Assembly (NCBI GenBank): GCA_024710355.1 | Contig: JANJUX010000048.1 | Coordinates: 1 to 64,000, forward strand | DNA: 64,000 nucleotides | Direction of reading: 5' to 3' | DNA from: Candidatus Rifleibacteriota bacterium | GTDB lineage: Bacteria; Muiribacteriota; Ozemobacteria; Ozemobacterales; Ozemobacteraceae | Shown here: positions 44,301 through 52,801 of the stretch, one piece after another | How positions within the stretch are numbered: position 1 is the stretch's first letter | Layout: each line of letters starts with the position of its first letter | The notes under the pieces: generated by a model | Database searches by the model: none | Seen by the model: only the letters and a program-made list of their open reading frames with translations | What the model was told of the DNA's origin: nothing | Translations under genes and position numbers: made by a program

Positions 44301-44460
44301 GATGGCCATGTCTACCGGTGATGGTTCGGAAGTCTGGGTGCCGATTGGCCTGAGCGTTATCGGCGGTTTGTTCGTTTCAACGATCATGACGCTGGTTCTG
44401 ATGCCGGTAATTTATCATCTGATGCGCCGCTGGCTCGTGCCCGAAGACCAGCGCCAGTGA
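41374..44460 (+). CDS. RND multidrug efflux pump, HAE1-like
   Basis: A 1028-residue proton-driven RND pump with twelve membrane helices and two large periplasmic loops, typical in length and layout for AcrB-like pumps. TM4 carries GMVVDNSIVILDNV, where the proton-relay Asp is kept and the neighbouring position is Asn, as in many HAE1 members. TM1 is followed by DLMPEMDIPVVSV, and the C-terminal half repeats this plan (VEYMPQQDQGFL). TM11 has GIVVNNGIVLISY. It works with the adaptor and TolC products from the same operon. The substrates are not predictable. Confidence 0.95.
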   Translation: MKLSEFGVRWPVTTSMIFIAIVILGAFSYTRVGIDLMPEMDIPVVSVITAYSGAGPQEIETRITELIEERVSTVQNVDKVTSASMEGISLISVKFDWGTDLAEATNDIREQIDLVRKRLPDNAEDPVIMKFDMSMIPVVVLGVTANESWEKLDRIVDKKIVDNLKRLPGVATALSEGGLKRMIRVQLNRERLKATGITGQQIVQALHLHNLSNPGGHIKSGTMDFLIRTPGEFSSIEEIGNVVIAKHAGIVRLKDIATVEDSFGEKTEDFLMNGKPAIGVIVQKQSGGNTVAVSRAVREALPGIQAQLPADVKIHEFFDSANFIRSTVDNLKDALFMGGIGVFIVILFFIRDLRASLIISVSVPTSLIITFLLMYLNDYTINQISMSSLAIAVGMVVDNSIVILDNVKRYAERGVTPRESAIWGAAEMGSAVVASTLTTVAIFLPIIFTTGITKIIFGQLATIVTMALIASLFSALLLTPMLCSKFLKAGGRTQENKLFAMSGRLLTRLEEVYGNFLKKALRNRWKVLGGLVALFMFSLALIPLVGVEYMPQQDQGFLFMEVELPTGTRFEETRDVCMQIYDILKEHVPEMKSCVVTFGVGESAEQVMFNPKKASNTGKIEMVLTSKNTRAASTKDIISRVRPYTDKIPGAIIRFTTSDPIGEMIMGASSDFSIDIFGHDLDQGVTFARSIVKALGQIENLKDIEISQKLAKPELQVKVDREKVSSLGLNVTDVARAIELYFSGDKTVKYREGGEEYDVEVRLRAEDRLNLKDLDQVSMLTPTNEPVRLSNLANIIQTIGPTRIERSEQQRYIKISGQVFNTDPGTVIARAAEVMKTVPVPPGFSWEFSGNEKERVESFLLMLQAAVLGMILVYMVMASQFESLLAPFIIFLSIPFGFMGAIQLLVITGNRISVVSLLGFIILIGIVVNNGIVLISYINMLIRRGVHLSQALIDAGKNRLRPVLSTTCTTALGMVPMAMSTGDGSEVWVPIGLSVIGGLFVSTIMTLVLMPVIYHLMRRWLVPEDQRQ

Positions 44461-44514
44461 CAAGGCTGGCTGCGCCATTCCCGGGCATGCCATTGCGAAC
44501 ACAGGAGAACGAAA

Positions 44515-44805
44515 ATGGAATTTGTCATGCTTGTCTGCAGTGCGACTCTGCAGGAAGACCTGGAAAAGCTGTTCAAAAAAAATCTTATTACCGGTTACAC
44601 GCTGCTGCCCACGGTTTATGGTTCGGGCCGCGGTGGTGGCACCCGTCTCGATACCGAAGTCTGGCCGGGAGTGAATGTGATGTACGCGCTCGCTCTTGAA
44701 CCAAGGCAGTATAAAGCGGTTAAGGACTGGGTAGAATCGTATCGTCTGCTGAAAACCCGCGAAGGTATCAAGCTTTTCTCTCTCGCACTGAAAGAAATGC
44801 TCTAA
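44515..44805 (+). CDS. PII-like protein of the PG0541 transporter-associated type
   Basis: A 96-residue PII-fold protein with a ferredoxin-like beta-alpha-beta repeat: EFVMLVCSATLQEDLEKLF, a glycine-rich loop GSGRGGGTRLDTEVWPG in the T-loop position, and a closing KEGIKLFSLAL-like strand. Small PII-like proteins of the PG0541 kind are often encoded next to RND pumps and are thought to bind a small ligand and modulate the transporter. It follows the pump gene after 54 nt with AGGAGAA-type ribosome-binding sequence, so co-transcription is likely. Confidence 0.82.
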   Translation: MEFVMLVCSATLQEDLEKLFKKNLITGYTLLPTVYGSGRGGGTRLDTEVWPGVNVMYALALEPRQYKAVKDWVESYRLLKTREGIKLFSLALKEML

Positions 44806-44813
44806 AATATTGT

Positions 44814-44841
44814 TTGCGTTTATGCCGGAGCTTTATATTAT
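44814..44841 (+). promoter_or_regulatory. Promoter for the erythrin gene
   Basis: TTGCGT (44814-44819), a 16-bp spacer, TATTAT (44836-44841), about 36 nt before the ATG at 44878. Confidence 0.6.
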
Positions 44842-44877
44842 TAGTAAAAAGCGACAGTAAAATTCAGGGAGGCGCCA

Positions 44878-45384
44878 ATGACCGTCGAACGTTCACTTGA
44901 AATCATTAAACAGGCTCTGCTGCTCGAAAAGCGTGGCAAGTCATTTTACAGCAAGGTTGCCGAACATACCCAGCATGCTTCTGTACGTGAATTTTTTCAG
45001 CTGATGGCTGAAGAGGAGCAGCACCACATTCATGCTCTGCTCAAACAGTATAAGGCGATGAAGGAACGCGGCAGCTTCGAGGCCGGCAGTTTCGACGAGA
45101 GCGTCGATATCAGGCAGACCGCCGATCAGGTTCTCAGTAACGAAATCATCAAGCTCATCAACGGCGCTGACTACGAGTCGGCAGCCATTTCTGCCGCCAT
45201 TTCCATGGAAGAAAGAGCCGTAAAAGTCTATTCTGAACGGGCTGAATCGGCGACCGACGCCGAAGAGAAAAAACTCTACAGCTGGCTGACCCGCTGGGAA
45301 AGAGCGCACCTGCACCAGTTGCTCGAGATCGATCGCGTTATCAGCGAACGCATCTGGACCGACAATAATTTCTGGCCATTTTGA
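44878..45384 (+). CDS. Erythrin/rubrerythrin-type diiron protein without rubredoxin domain
   Basis: A 168-residue four-helix-bundle diiron protein. Ligands fit the ferritin-like pattern: Glu in LLLEKRGKSFY (about 17), the EEEQHH motif (Glu and His near 44-49), Glu in MEERAVKVYSE (about 106) and the last-helix WERAHLHQL (about 141-149). There is no C-terminal rubredoxin module. Relatives reduce hydrogen peroxide or are ferroxidases. Together with the rubredoxin at 2374 and the hemerythrin next door it points to oxygen or peroxide defence in a low-oxygen lifestyle. It has its own promoter and terminator. Confidence 0.88.
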   Translation: MTVERSLEIIKQALLLEKRGKSFYSKVAEHTQHASVREFFQLMAEEEQHHIHALLKQYKAMKERGSFEAGSFDESVDIRQTADQVLSNEIIKLINGADYESAAISAAISMEERAVKVYSERAESATDAEEKKLYSWLTRWERAHLHQLLEIDRVISERIWTDNNFWPF

Positions 45385-45433
45385 TGCCCTCCTGATGTTC
45401 TCGAAGCATCATATAGATGCTTGCCATATATTA

Positions 45434-45464
45434 CGCCGCCTGCTTACACGCAGGCGGATTTTTT
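45434..45464 (+). terminator. Terminator after the erythrin gene
   Basis: CCGCCTGC (45436-45443) pairs with GCAGGCGG (45450-45457) around a 6-nt loop and is followed by ATTTTTT. It sits between convergent genes. Confidence 0.92.
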
Positions 45465-45487
45465 ATGTTCCGTGGTTGATTTCTTTA

Positions 45488-46303
45488 TCAGATTGCTTCG
45501 AGGATTCTGGTTTTCAGCTGATTGAACTTTTCTTCGGTAATCAGCTCGCGCTCGCGCAGCAGTCTGACGAAAATAAGTTTGTCCTCGACCTCTGATATGA
45601 CTTCAAGATCGGCTTCCGGGTTGAGTTTTCGCAGATAACCCTCGATGATCATGTCACGTTCTTTGCTGCCAATGATGTCAACTTTAAGAAAATGATCGAG
45701 GTCTGAAAGCCCTTCGGCAATCTTGTTGGGGCCAAGTTCGACAAAAAGTCCTTCGAAAAGGCTCTGTTTTTTTGCTTTGAAATCATCGATCTCTATGAGT
45801 TTGATTCTGAAAAGTTCTTTGAGCTTGTCGAGCCTCGGAATTATAGCGGCCCGCCGTTCTGATACTGATTTAATCCTACAATCCATAACCTTTGCTCCGT
45901 TACTCCACTTTCGCCAGTAAGTTCCGATTTTTCTGTCTTCTTCGTTGACATGCTTCTTTACCCATTCGATGAAAAACTGAATAAGATTGGGGGCTTCGGG
46001 GTCTTTACCCTCTTTCATCTGCAGCAGTATTTCAGTGACTTTATGAACGAGTTCGTTGTGTAATTCTCTGTGGTGCGGCAGTTCATTGAATCCGATCGAT
46101 TTCATCAGCTCTTCTTCAGCCAGAAAATGGTGCCGCGTATAACTGACGATAAACTTGAGAGCCCGGGCGAGCTGTTCATTGGTAAGCCCGCTGCGTGCCG
46201 ATTCCTCGAGCTCGGTGACCAGATTGATCAGCTCTTTGTGCTGACCGTCGATAAGATCACAGCCGACACTTAAAGATTCATCCCAGTACATAGATTTTCT
46301 CAT
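45488..46303 (-). CDS. Hemerythrin-domain protein with extra C-terminal region
   Basis: A 271-residue protein. Residues 1-130 form a bacteriohemerythrin: an SVGCDLIDGQHKELINL start with the first His ligand, TRHHFLAEEELM with His/His/Glu, LPHHRELHNELVHKV with further His ligands and the closing HVNEEDRKIG with His/Asp. Such domains bind O2 or NO at a diiron site. Residues 135-271 are a helical region not part of the family. Its ending, FVRLLRERELITEEKFNQLK, recalls a SHOCT-like oligomerisation helix. The gene is convergent to the erythrin gene and follows a minus-strand secreted protein gene by 12 nt. Confidence 0.87.
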   Translation of the reverse strand: MRKSMYWDESLSVGCDLIDGQHKELINLVTELEESARSGLTNEQLARALKFIVSYTRHHFLAEEELMKSIGFNELPHHRELHNELVHKVTEILLQMKEGKDPEAPNLIQFFIEWVKKHVNEEDRKIGTYWRKWSNGAKVMDCRIKSVSERRAAIIPRLDKLKELFRIKLIEIDDFKAKKQSLFEGLFVELGPNKIAEGLSDLDHFLKVDIIGSKERDMIIEGYLRKLNPEADLEVISEVEDKLIFVRLLRERELITEEKFNQLKTRILEAI

Positions 46304-46315
46304 GTTGCGACCCTG

Positions 46316-47188
46316 TCAGTCCAATAAACTTTTGATCGATTCAAGATTCATCGCTTCAAGAATCTGCAGCGCTCTCTTTTGCTCTGCTTCAACCGCTATT
46401 ACTACCGACTGGACCCGATCGTGCGCAATTTCAGGGGCCTCAGGCTTTTCCATGCTGGCTCCGGCTTCGTCATGCTGCGCTTTCCAGTCTTTTCCGAGAA
46501 TCACGTAGGTTGTACCTTCGACCCAGGTTTCATTATACATTCGGCCATTTTCAACCCGGAAAACTTCGGTGCCGTCGCTGAGCTTGCCAGCAACCGGTTC
46601 CCCGTCGAAACCCTGATAAAACTGATTTATCCCGATTCTGACAACTGCCCTGGCGTCGCGGGCCGCAAGCTTTTCTATGACCTCGCGAAACTGCCGGTCA
46701 GATTCGGCAAAAATAGCCTCGCTGCGTGCGGAAATTTCTTCGGCCATGCTGTTGAGGCGCTCGACTTCGGCCATGTTGCCGGCCGCAGCAGCTGCTGCGA
46801 CCTGCTCAGACAATTCCTCAAGCTGCCTTACGTCTTTGTTTTCAGGGGCTTCCGGGACTTCCGGCAGTTTATCGGCCAGGGCGGCGCTGATTTCGTTGCT
46901 GGCTTTGTCGAGCCGCTCCTGGTCAGCCCATTCTGCATAATAATGATAGACAAGAGGCATGTTTTCAGTGCCCGGCGAAACATTCTCGTATTCAGCCGTT
47001 TCGTGCCCAGATTCGTCGATTTTCTGCCACAGTCCAACGCTGGCGACCGATCTGGTGCAGGCGGCGATGACCTTTGCGTAAAAAGCCTTTTCGGCCGGCG
47101 TTGCCAGGCGGGTTTCCGAGTCGGCATTTACCGGCCCGGCCAGAAAAATACTGGTGAACAACAGCAACAGGAATGTTCTCAATGTCAC
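46316..47188 (-). CDS. Exported hypothetical protein with coiled region
   Basis: A 290-residue protein with a signal peptide (about 1-22, cleaved near VNA-DS). The first half (about 100-190) is an Ala/Glu-rich helical coiled region (QLEELSEQVAAAAAAGN). The second half contains strands around TTYVILGKDWK and aromatic Gly-rich turns. No known family or catalytic motif is seen. It is 12 nt upstream of the hemerythrin gene on the same strand, and a terminator of the FecR gene lies just before it. It could be a periplasmic partner of the hemerythrin or FecR/CHASE2 proteins; this is inference from position only. Confidence 0.65.
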   Translation of the reverse strand: MTLRTFLLLLFTSIFLAGPVNADSETRLATPAEKAFYAKVIAACTRSVASVGLWQKIDESGHETAEYENVSPGTENMPLVYHYYAEWADQERLDKASNEISAALADKLPEVPEAPENKDVRQLEELSEQVAAAAAAGNMAEVERLNSMAEEISARSEAIFAESDRQFREVIEKLAARDARAVVRIGINQFYQGFDGEPVAGKLSDGTEVFRVENGRMYNETWVEGTTYVILGKDWKAQHDEAGASMEKPEAPEIAHDRVQSVVIAVEAEQKRALQILEAMNLESIKSLLD

Positions 47189-47237
47189 TCGTCACAGCCT
47201 CCAGTTTAATTACCGCAAATTATAACCTTAAGCCGGC

Positions 47238-47276
47238 AAAAAAAAAACAGCTGCAGACAAAATAAGTCTGCAGCTG
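47238..47276 (-). terminator. Terminator of the CHASE2-FecR unit
   Basis: CAGCTGCAGAC (47248-47258) and GTCTGCAGCTG (47266-47276) form an 11-bp perfect stem with a 7-nt loop. On the minus strand a T run of about ten follows (47238-47247). Confidence 0.93.
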
Positions 47277-47289
47277 TCTTAAGAATCTT

Positions 47290-47904
47290 TTATCTCGGGT
47301 TGATCACCGGTTTGAGGTCATCGCCATGGAAAGTCTTTTCGAGTTCGAACGGGTCGATCGGCTGAGCCGCATCTTCCGTGAAGCTGGTCGAGTATTTCAT
47401 GCCACTTTCGATGATAACTTCGTGCCCGGCTTTCTTCGAGAAGCCGACTTTGCCCTTTTCAACGCTGACTACGGTTTCGGTTTCCGAAGCGTCAATGCGC
47501 AGTATTGTACCAAGAACGGTTGCCATGCCCTGCGGTGTCTGGATTTTCAGCTTGCGATCCTGCGGTGTTACATTGTAAATGGCAATGCCGCTGATCTGTC
47601 TGAGTTCTTTTTCGGTAAAATTCTTGATTTCGAGAAAAGTGTTGCTGCTGAGCCTTATCTGACTCTTATCTGAGACGATTTCCAGGTCGGCATCGGCATC
47701 ATCGCCTGTTTTAATGGCGTCGCCCGAGCGCAGCATCTGCTCAGCTGCTGCCGTAGCAAAGTCAGCCGCACCAGCCAGCTTGGTCGAGACTGCGCCCTTG
47801 ACGGTGGTGATCTTGGCGACCGGGTCGCCCTGACTGCCACAACCGGTCAGTGCCGCCAGCAAACCCACAAACATAACTGCAAAAACTTTAAGCTTTCTCT
47901 TCAT
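47290..47904 (-). CDS. FecR-domain lipoprotein
   Basis: A 204-residue exported protein with a lipobox, LLAALTGCGSQ, whose Cys would be lipidated. A FecR-type beta-rich domain follows: AKITTVKGAVSTKLAGA, MLRSGDAIKTGDDADADLEI, and SSNTFLEIKNF. FecR domains occur in periplasmic or surface sensors, and pairing with CHASE2 proteins is known. The ATG at 47904 is chosen over a TTG at 47928. It overlaps the CHASE2-phosphatase gene by 17 nt and is likely its signal partner, reporting an outside cue. A strong terminator follows. Confidence 0.85.
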   Translation of the reverse strand: MKRKLKVFAVMFVGLLAALTGCGSQGDPVAKITTVKGAVSTKLAGAADFATAAAEQMLRSGDAIKTGDDADADLEIVSDKSQIRLSSNTFLEIKNFTEKELRQISGIAIYNVTPQDRKLKIQTPQGMATVLGTILRIDASETETVVSVEKGKVGFSKKAGHEVIIESGMKYSTSFTEDAAQPIDPFELEKTFHGDDLKPVINPR

Positions 47905-49816
47905 TTTTTTCTGGTTCCCCTTTTGCAAAATCTAATACAAGCAACGTCACATCGTCTTCAAAATTCCTGCCCTGAGCGTGCACCTTGAGCTGTGCCAGGA
48001 GGTCGTCGACGTCTTTCTCGCAACTCTGCCCGTCAGGCAGCTCAGCCACCATTTTGTAGAAGGTATCATAGCCGAGCATTTCGTTAGACCAGTTCAACCC
48101 TTCAATAATACCATCAGAATAGACAAAAAGTTTTCCGTTTTCCGGAATCGGGATTTCTTTGATCGACATTGGTCGCTTCTTTTTGGCAACGCCAAGCGGC
48201 AGCCCGGGCAGCGGGTGTTCGGTCGCCGTCGCGCCCAGTTTCATGACACTGGGAAGGTGGCCAGCGGAAGCGAGTACCAGCTTACGGTTTTCGAGGTCGA
48301 TGATGCCTGCTACTGCCGACATCATGCGGCGCTTGTTGGTCATGCTGAAGATGGTGTAGCCGATTTCCTGCAGCAGGTTCTGCAGATCGAAATTCTCTTT
48401 TTCGGATTCGAGAATGACGACGGTCTTGGCGGCAGTGGTGATCATACTCGCCGAAATACCGTGGCCGGTAACGTCGCCGAGCATGAAAAAGACCTTGCCG
48501 TCAGCGAGTTTGAAGAAGTCGTAAAAGTCGCCACCCGCATCTTTCTGCGGAATACAGCGGCCATAACAGGTCAGACCGCGCGGGTCGACAAGATTCTCGG
48601 CCGGAAAGAAATTCTTCTGAATCGTGCCGCAGATTTCGGCTTCGAGAAGCTGCTGGCGAAGTTCTGAGATTTCGAGAAAACGCAGCAGAATGAAAATGAT
48701 GCTGCCCGCGACCGTGTAGCCGAACCAGGTCAGAATGACCGGCGGGTGTTCGAGCGGCAGAAACGAGAGAAAGAACAGCAGAACCGGCAACGCCAGCCAC
48801 ATTAGAACCATCTGTCTGACATTGTCTCTGAAAAAATCAGAAAAAATCAGCAGCGCCAGCAGAGCACCGGCAAGGTAATAAAACAGCCGGCGGGTCATCG
48901 AATCGCCAAGCAGCTGGAAATGCCCGGCGCCGAGCGTTACGATGGTGTTGCAGATGATTTCCGGGCCGGTGATCAGCCCGAGCGGTGTCTGGTGATAGTC
49001 GTGCAGAACCGGTGCCGTGGCACCGATTACTACGATGCGGTCTTTGAGGTATTCAAAGTGCAGGTCGTCTTCGAGCAACTGCTTGATGCTCAGCTGCGAA
49101 ACCCCGGTTTCGGAAGTCGCGAAATCAATAAGGGCGACCGCCTTGTCGCGGCGCATGAGTTCCTGCTTGTGGGCGACCGGCATGTCGATCTTGTCGAGGA
49201 GTTCCCAGGCGATGTGACGGCAGTCGATGCGCATGTCGCGCAGCAGAAACGACCTGATCTTGCCGTCTTCATCGATCGGCTGCTGCGACAGCCCCGAAAA
49301 GGCGGCGTTGCGGCGCAGCAGCTTGTGCGGCGGCACGAATTTGAGCTGCCGGCCGAAATTGGTGACGATCTCTTCATAAAGGGCGACAAGGCCGGTGCAG
49401 CCGGTGTCGCCGATCGTTTCGGCAAAGACTTTCAGCTCGGTGTCGTCGTCTGATTCAGGTGTCTGAAAATAAACGTCGATGATCAGTGCTTTTGGCTGCC
49501 CCTCGTCGTTGATGCGGCGCAGCAGTTTCGCCCAGTATGACTGTGGCCATGGCCATTTGTGCGGCGCGGTTGCCAGCGTTTCACTGTCGATCGACAGCAG
49601 CAGAATATCCGCCGGAATCGTCGCCTTGACGTAACTGGCGTTGAATTTGATTTTAAGATCTTTGAGCCGGTTGTCGAACGGCGTCGTCAGACTGTTGAAA
49701 ATCACCAGCAGCGCCGAAATGACCAGCCAAACCGCCGTCGCGGTGATGAAATCGCGGCGCGGCAGCAGCATCTGCAGACTGCGCAGCTTTAAAGAAAGAT
49801 TGCGAAAAGGGTACAT
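47888..49816 (-). CDS. CHASE2-SpoIIE membrane phosphatase
   Basis: A 642-residue sensor phosphatase: one N-terminal membrane helix (about 25-45), an extracytoplasmic CHASE2 domain (about 46-310, with KALIIDVYFQTPESDDD and RIVVIGATAPVLHDYH), three membrane helices (about 315-390), and a SpoIIE/PP2C domain (about 430-630). All metal motifs are intact: GGDFYDF, MLGDVTGHG, VYSDGIIEG and FEDDVTLL. CHASE2 senses an unknown outside signal. Its stop overlaps the following FecR gene, so the two probably form a module. It differs from the four HAMP-type phosphatases in plan and lacks HAMP. No STAS substrate gene is adjacent. Confidence 0.9.
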   Translation of the reverse strand: MYPFRNLSLKLRSLQMLLPRRDFITATAVWLVISALLVIFNSLTTPFDNRLKDLKIKFNASYVKATIPADILLLSIDSETLATAPHKWPWPQSYWAKLLRRINDEGQPKALIIDVYFQTPESDDDTELKVFAETIGDTGCTGLVALYEEIVTNFGRQLKFVPPHKLLRRNAAFSGLSQQPIDEDGKIRSFLLRDMRIDCRHIAWELLDKIDMPVAHKQELMRRDKAVALIDFATSETGVSQLSIKQLLEDDLHFEYLKDRIVVIGATAPVLHDYHQTPLGLITGPEIICNTIVTLGAGHFQLLGDSMTRRLFYYLAGALLALLIFSDFFRDNVRQMVLMWLALPVLLFFLSFLPLEHPPVILTWFGYTVAGSIIFILLRFLEISELRQQLLEAEICGTIQKNFFPAENLVDPRGLTCYGRCIPQKDAGGDFYDFFKLADGKVFFMLGDVTGHGISASMITTAAKTVVILESEKENFDLQNLLQEIGYTIFSMTNKRRMMSAVAGIIDLENRKLVLASAGHLPSVMKLGATATEHPLPGLPLGVAKKKRPMSIKEIPIPENGKLFVYSDGIIEGLNWSNEMLGYDTFYKMVAELPDGQSCEKDVDDLLAQLKVHAQGRNFEDDVTLLVLDFAKGEPEKNEEKA

Positions 49817-50101
49817 GAGTCTGTCTTTCAGGGTTTTATAAATTCAATATACCCCATACCACGAATCAGGGCTAATAGTTTCTGCCAATTTTGCCGCCGC
49901 GTGGTTTGACTCGCCGGCCGGCATGCAATAAGATTAAAGTGTGCAAAACGACAGGGTTTTATTGACGGCTGGCAAAGAAAGCTGAATGCCCGATAAGGCA
50001 ACCCGACTGATAGACCGGGCCGCCGAACCGGTAATCCGCTTTAAGTTATACAGTAATAAATAAAATCGTCTTTGCGGGAAAAGACTGCTAGAGGATACAG
50101 C

Positions 50102-52801
50102 ATGAAAAGAAACGTCTTGAAGCTTTTCATTTTATGGTTGCTGCTTATGACTGCCGGCACACTTCAGGCCGCGCAGACCTGGGTTACCTGGAACCAGCGC
50201 TCGGGGCTTCCCGGCAATAACGCGATCTGCATGGCCATCGCCAAAGGGCGCATCGCCGTGGGTACCGACCGCGGCATTGGCCTGTTTCTAGAAGAGCAGG
50301 CGAGCTGGCTTGACATCGGCAACCATGTTGAGCCGCTAAAGGGCATGGCAATCAGGTCGATCGACTTTGACGCCTGGGGCAACATCTGGGCCGCGACGCC
50401 CGCCGGGCTGTTCTGCATCGACCTTGAAGAATTCCCGGACGAGCCGATGACTTTCGTGCATTTCGGCACCGAACAGGGCCTGTCGACCATCGATACCGAA
50501 GTGCTGCAGGTCGTCGACAACACGCTTTACGTCGGCTGCTTCGGCGGCTGGCTGTTCAAATCGACGATTTTTCAGAAGGCCGGCGGCGGCAATTTTCTGC
50601 CGGTCAACTCGATGGGCATGGGCAGCGAAGAGCAGCACCGCATCATTTCGGTCGGCATCACCGCAATGGCCATGGACTACCCGGGCGGCGGCATCTATTC
50701 GACTAAAGGGAAGGGGCTGCTGCGTGCCGACGACGGTCAGCAGGTCGTCGAGCTCGAGAGCGACTGGGTAAACGATTTTCAGGGCCTGTCGCAGGGCAAA
50801 TCGAACAATATCATCGCCGTCACCCAGGACAAACTGAACCTGATTCAGAATGGCAGTCTGGTCGGGGTTACAAAGCTGCCCGCCCCCGATCTCTGGATCA
50901 CCAGTATTGCCGTCAGCCCCGATGAAGAAACCGATGTCATCAAACAGAAGATGAGCAAAGGCGACGCTCTGCTTGCCGATCTGCTCGGTAAAAGAATTTT
51001 GTGGGTCGGCACCCAGGGGCGCGGCCTCTGGAAATTTGAAGAGGGCCGCTGGTACAACTTTACCACCAATGACAGCCCTTTGCCCTCAGATAACATTAAC
51101 AGGGTATATTATCTCGTCGCGGTCAAGAAGGTCGCCGTGCTCAGCGATGCCGGTGTCACCATGCTCGGAATCACCGACGAATACCAGTATGACGAGTTTC
51201 AATACCGCGGCAGCAACCCGTCGTATGCCAAAACTTTCTGGCCGTTCATGCTGCACTGGGGGCCGTTTATCTACGGTTACCCGAGTCAGCATGACTACCC
51301 GGTCGAGCCATTTATCTCGTATTTCAAGATCATTCAGGGCAAAGACCTCTGGGTCTCGCACGAGCGCGGTTTGTCGCGCTACGCTTTTCCCTCGGCGGCG
51401 ATGCTCGGCATTCTCGGCATGAACCAGAAGCTCGCCGGACGCTATGAAAACCCCGAAAATGACCCGGTCAAAAACCTGCAGATCGAAGACAACACCGTGG
51501 CCCGCAGCCGCCCGATGCCCGGCCATGGCGAAAGTCAATGGCATCACTACTGTGTTGAAGGCCCGCCAGACCTGCCACCCGACACCGTCGACCATATCTA
51601 TTCGACGCTCGATCAGCGTCTGCTCATCGGGCCGGCGAATCAGGCACTGATCGAAGCCGATTCGTTCAGCAACGTGACACCGCAGCAGATCAATAATGCC
51701 CTTGCTGCGGCCGCTTCAGCAAGTGCTGCAGTCAGCGGTAACGTATCGTCGTCCTATCCCATTCATCCAGTGATCCGCACGCCAAACGGTCGCTTTACCC
51801 GCAGTGGCCGACAGTTATACAGCATTCGCAGTCAGCTGGTGCGGGCGCCGCTGCACCCGATCGTCAAAGGGCAAATAACCGATTACGACCTCGACTTCGA
51901 CGAGCGCGTCTGGATGGTTTTCGATGCAAAGAATCTGGCAGTGCTCAACAGCACGACCGCTTACACCAGTATTGGTATGCACTGGGGCTCCGAGCTCAAC
52001 CACGAATGGATTCAGGTCGATGAAGGTCAGCTGCCATGGCCGAAAGACGAAAAACTCCTGTGCGTTAAGAAGCTGGGTGCCGATATCGCCATCGGAACCA
52101 AAGCTTCGGGGCTTTTCATCTTGCCGCGGGCGCATCTGCTCGACCCCGCCGCCTTAAAGCCCGAAAACTGGAAACGCGTCGAAGTCGGCCTCGAAAACAA
52201 GGAGCTCGCTGTCACTATCGACATCATCGACTGCTGCAACTGGGAAACCGCGACCGGCAAAGTCGTCGCCATCCTGCAGGAAGAGGGCCTGACAATTTAC
52301 GACGGTCAGCAGGTCACCCGTATCGACGTGCCCAAACGGCGATACACCAGCATGGCGGCCGATCGCTTCAACCGCCTGTGGCTTGGCGCCATGAGCGGCC
52401 TGCTCTATATTACGCCTGAACTCAATATTCGCGATGTTCCGACGAAGATCGAGGGCTTCGATTCGAATCGCATAACTTCAGTGGCGGCCGCCCCTGACGA
52501 CGCGAAATATCCCTTTATCATCGCCGTCGCCTGCGACGAAAAATTCTCACAGGAACAGAAGTTCTTCAAATCCTCAGATGTACCGCCTATGATCAAAAGA
52601 GGCAGCGACAGCCCCTACCGTCTGCGCGTCATCAACCCCCAGATCGGTGGCAGCTGCGTCATGCTCTACGACGGCAAAAAATGGGAACGCCTGTCACGCC
52701 CCGGTGTGCACTACCTGCACTTCGACCAGAGCAACCTCTGGCTCGCCACTTCCTGCCGCATCATGCGCCTCTACCTCCCCGTCGAAAACCAGTCTTACTG
52801 A
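50102..52801 (+). CDS. Large exported multi-propeller protein
   Basis: An 899-residue protein with a signal peptide (about 1-23) and repeated beta-propeller blades resembling the two-component-regulator propeller repeats. Blades contain TWNQRSGLPGNNAICMAIAKG, NIWAATPAGLFCIDL, ILWVGTQGRGLWKFEEGRWY and RLWLGAMSGLLYITPEL. There is no kinase or membrane domain, so it is a free sensor-like propeller. The frame is open from 50072, but ATG 50102 with AGAGGA upstream fits the signal peptide. It lies divergent from the CHASE2-FecR unit and could form its extracytoplasmic signal receptor. That is inference. Confidence 0.78.
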   Translation: MKRNVLKLFILWLLLMTAGTLQAAQTWVTWNQRSGLPGNNAICMAIAKGRIAVGTDRGIGLFLEEQASWLDIGNHVEPLKGMAIRSIDFDAWGNIWAATPAGLFCIDLEEFPDEPMTFVHFGTEQGLSTIDTEVLQVVDNTLYVGCFGGWLFKSTIFQKAGGGNFLPVNSMGMGSEEQHRIISVGITAMAMDYPGGGIYSTKGKGLLRADDGQQVVELESDWVNDFQGLSQGKSNNIIAVTQDKLNLIQNGSLVGVTKLPAPDLWITSIAVSPDEETDVIKQKMSKGDALLADLLGKRILWVGTQGRGLWKFEEGRWYNFTTNDSPLPSDNINRVYYLVAVKKVAVLSDAGVTMLGITDEYQYDEFQYRGSNPSYAKTFWPFMLHWGPFIYGYPSQHDYPVEPFISYFKIIQGKDLWVSHERGLSRYAFPSAAMLGILGMNQKLAGRYENPENDPVKNLQIEDNTVARSRPMPGHGESQWHHYCVEGPPDLPPDTVDHIYSTLDQRLLIGPANQALIEADSFSNVTPQQINNALAAAASASAAVSGNVSSSYPIHPVIRTPNGRFTRSGRQLYSIRSQLVRAPLHPIVKGQITDYDLDFDERVWMVFDAKNLAVLNSTTAYTSIGMHWGSELNHEWIQVDEGQLPWPKDEKLLCVKKLGADIAIGTKASGLFILPRAHLLDPAALKPENWKRVEVGLENKELAVTIDIIDCCNWETATGKVVAILQEEGLTIYDGQQVTRIDVPKRRYTSMAADRFNRLWLGAMSGLLYITPELNIRDVPTKIEGFDSNRITSVAAAPDDAKYPFIIAVACDEKFSQEQKFFKSSDVPPMIKRGSDSPYRLRVINPQIGGSCVMLYDGKKWERLSRPGVHYLHFDQSNLWLATSCRIMRLYLPVENQSY

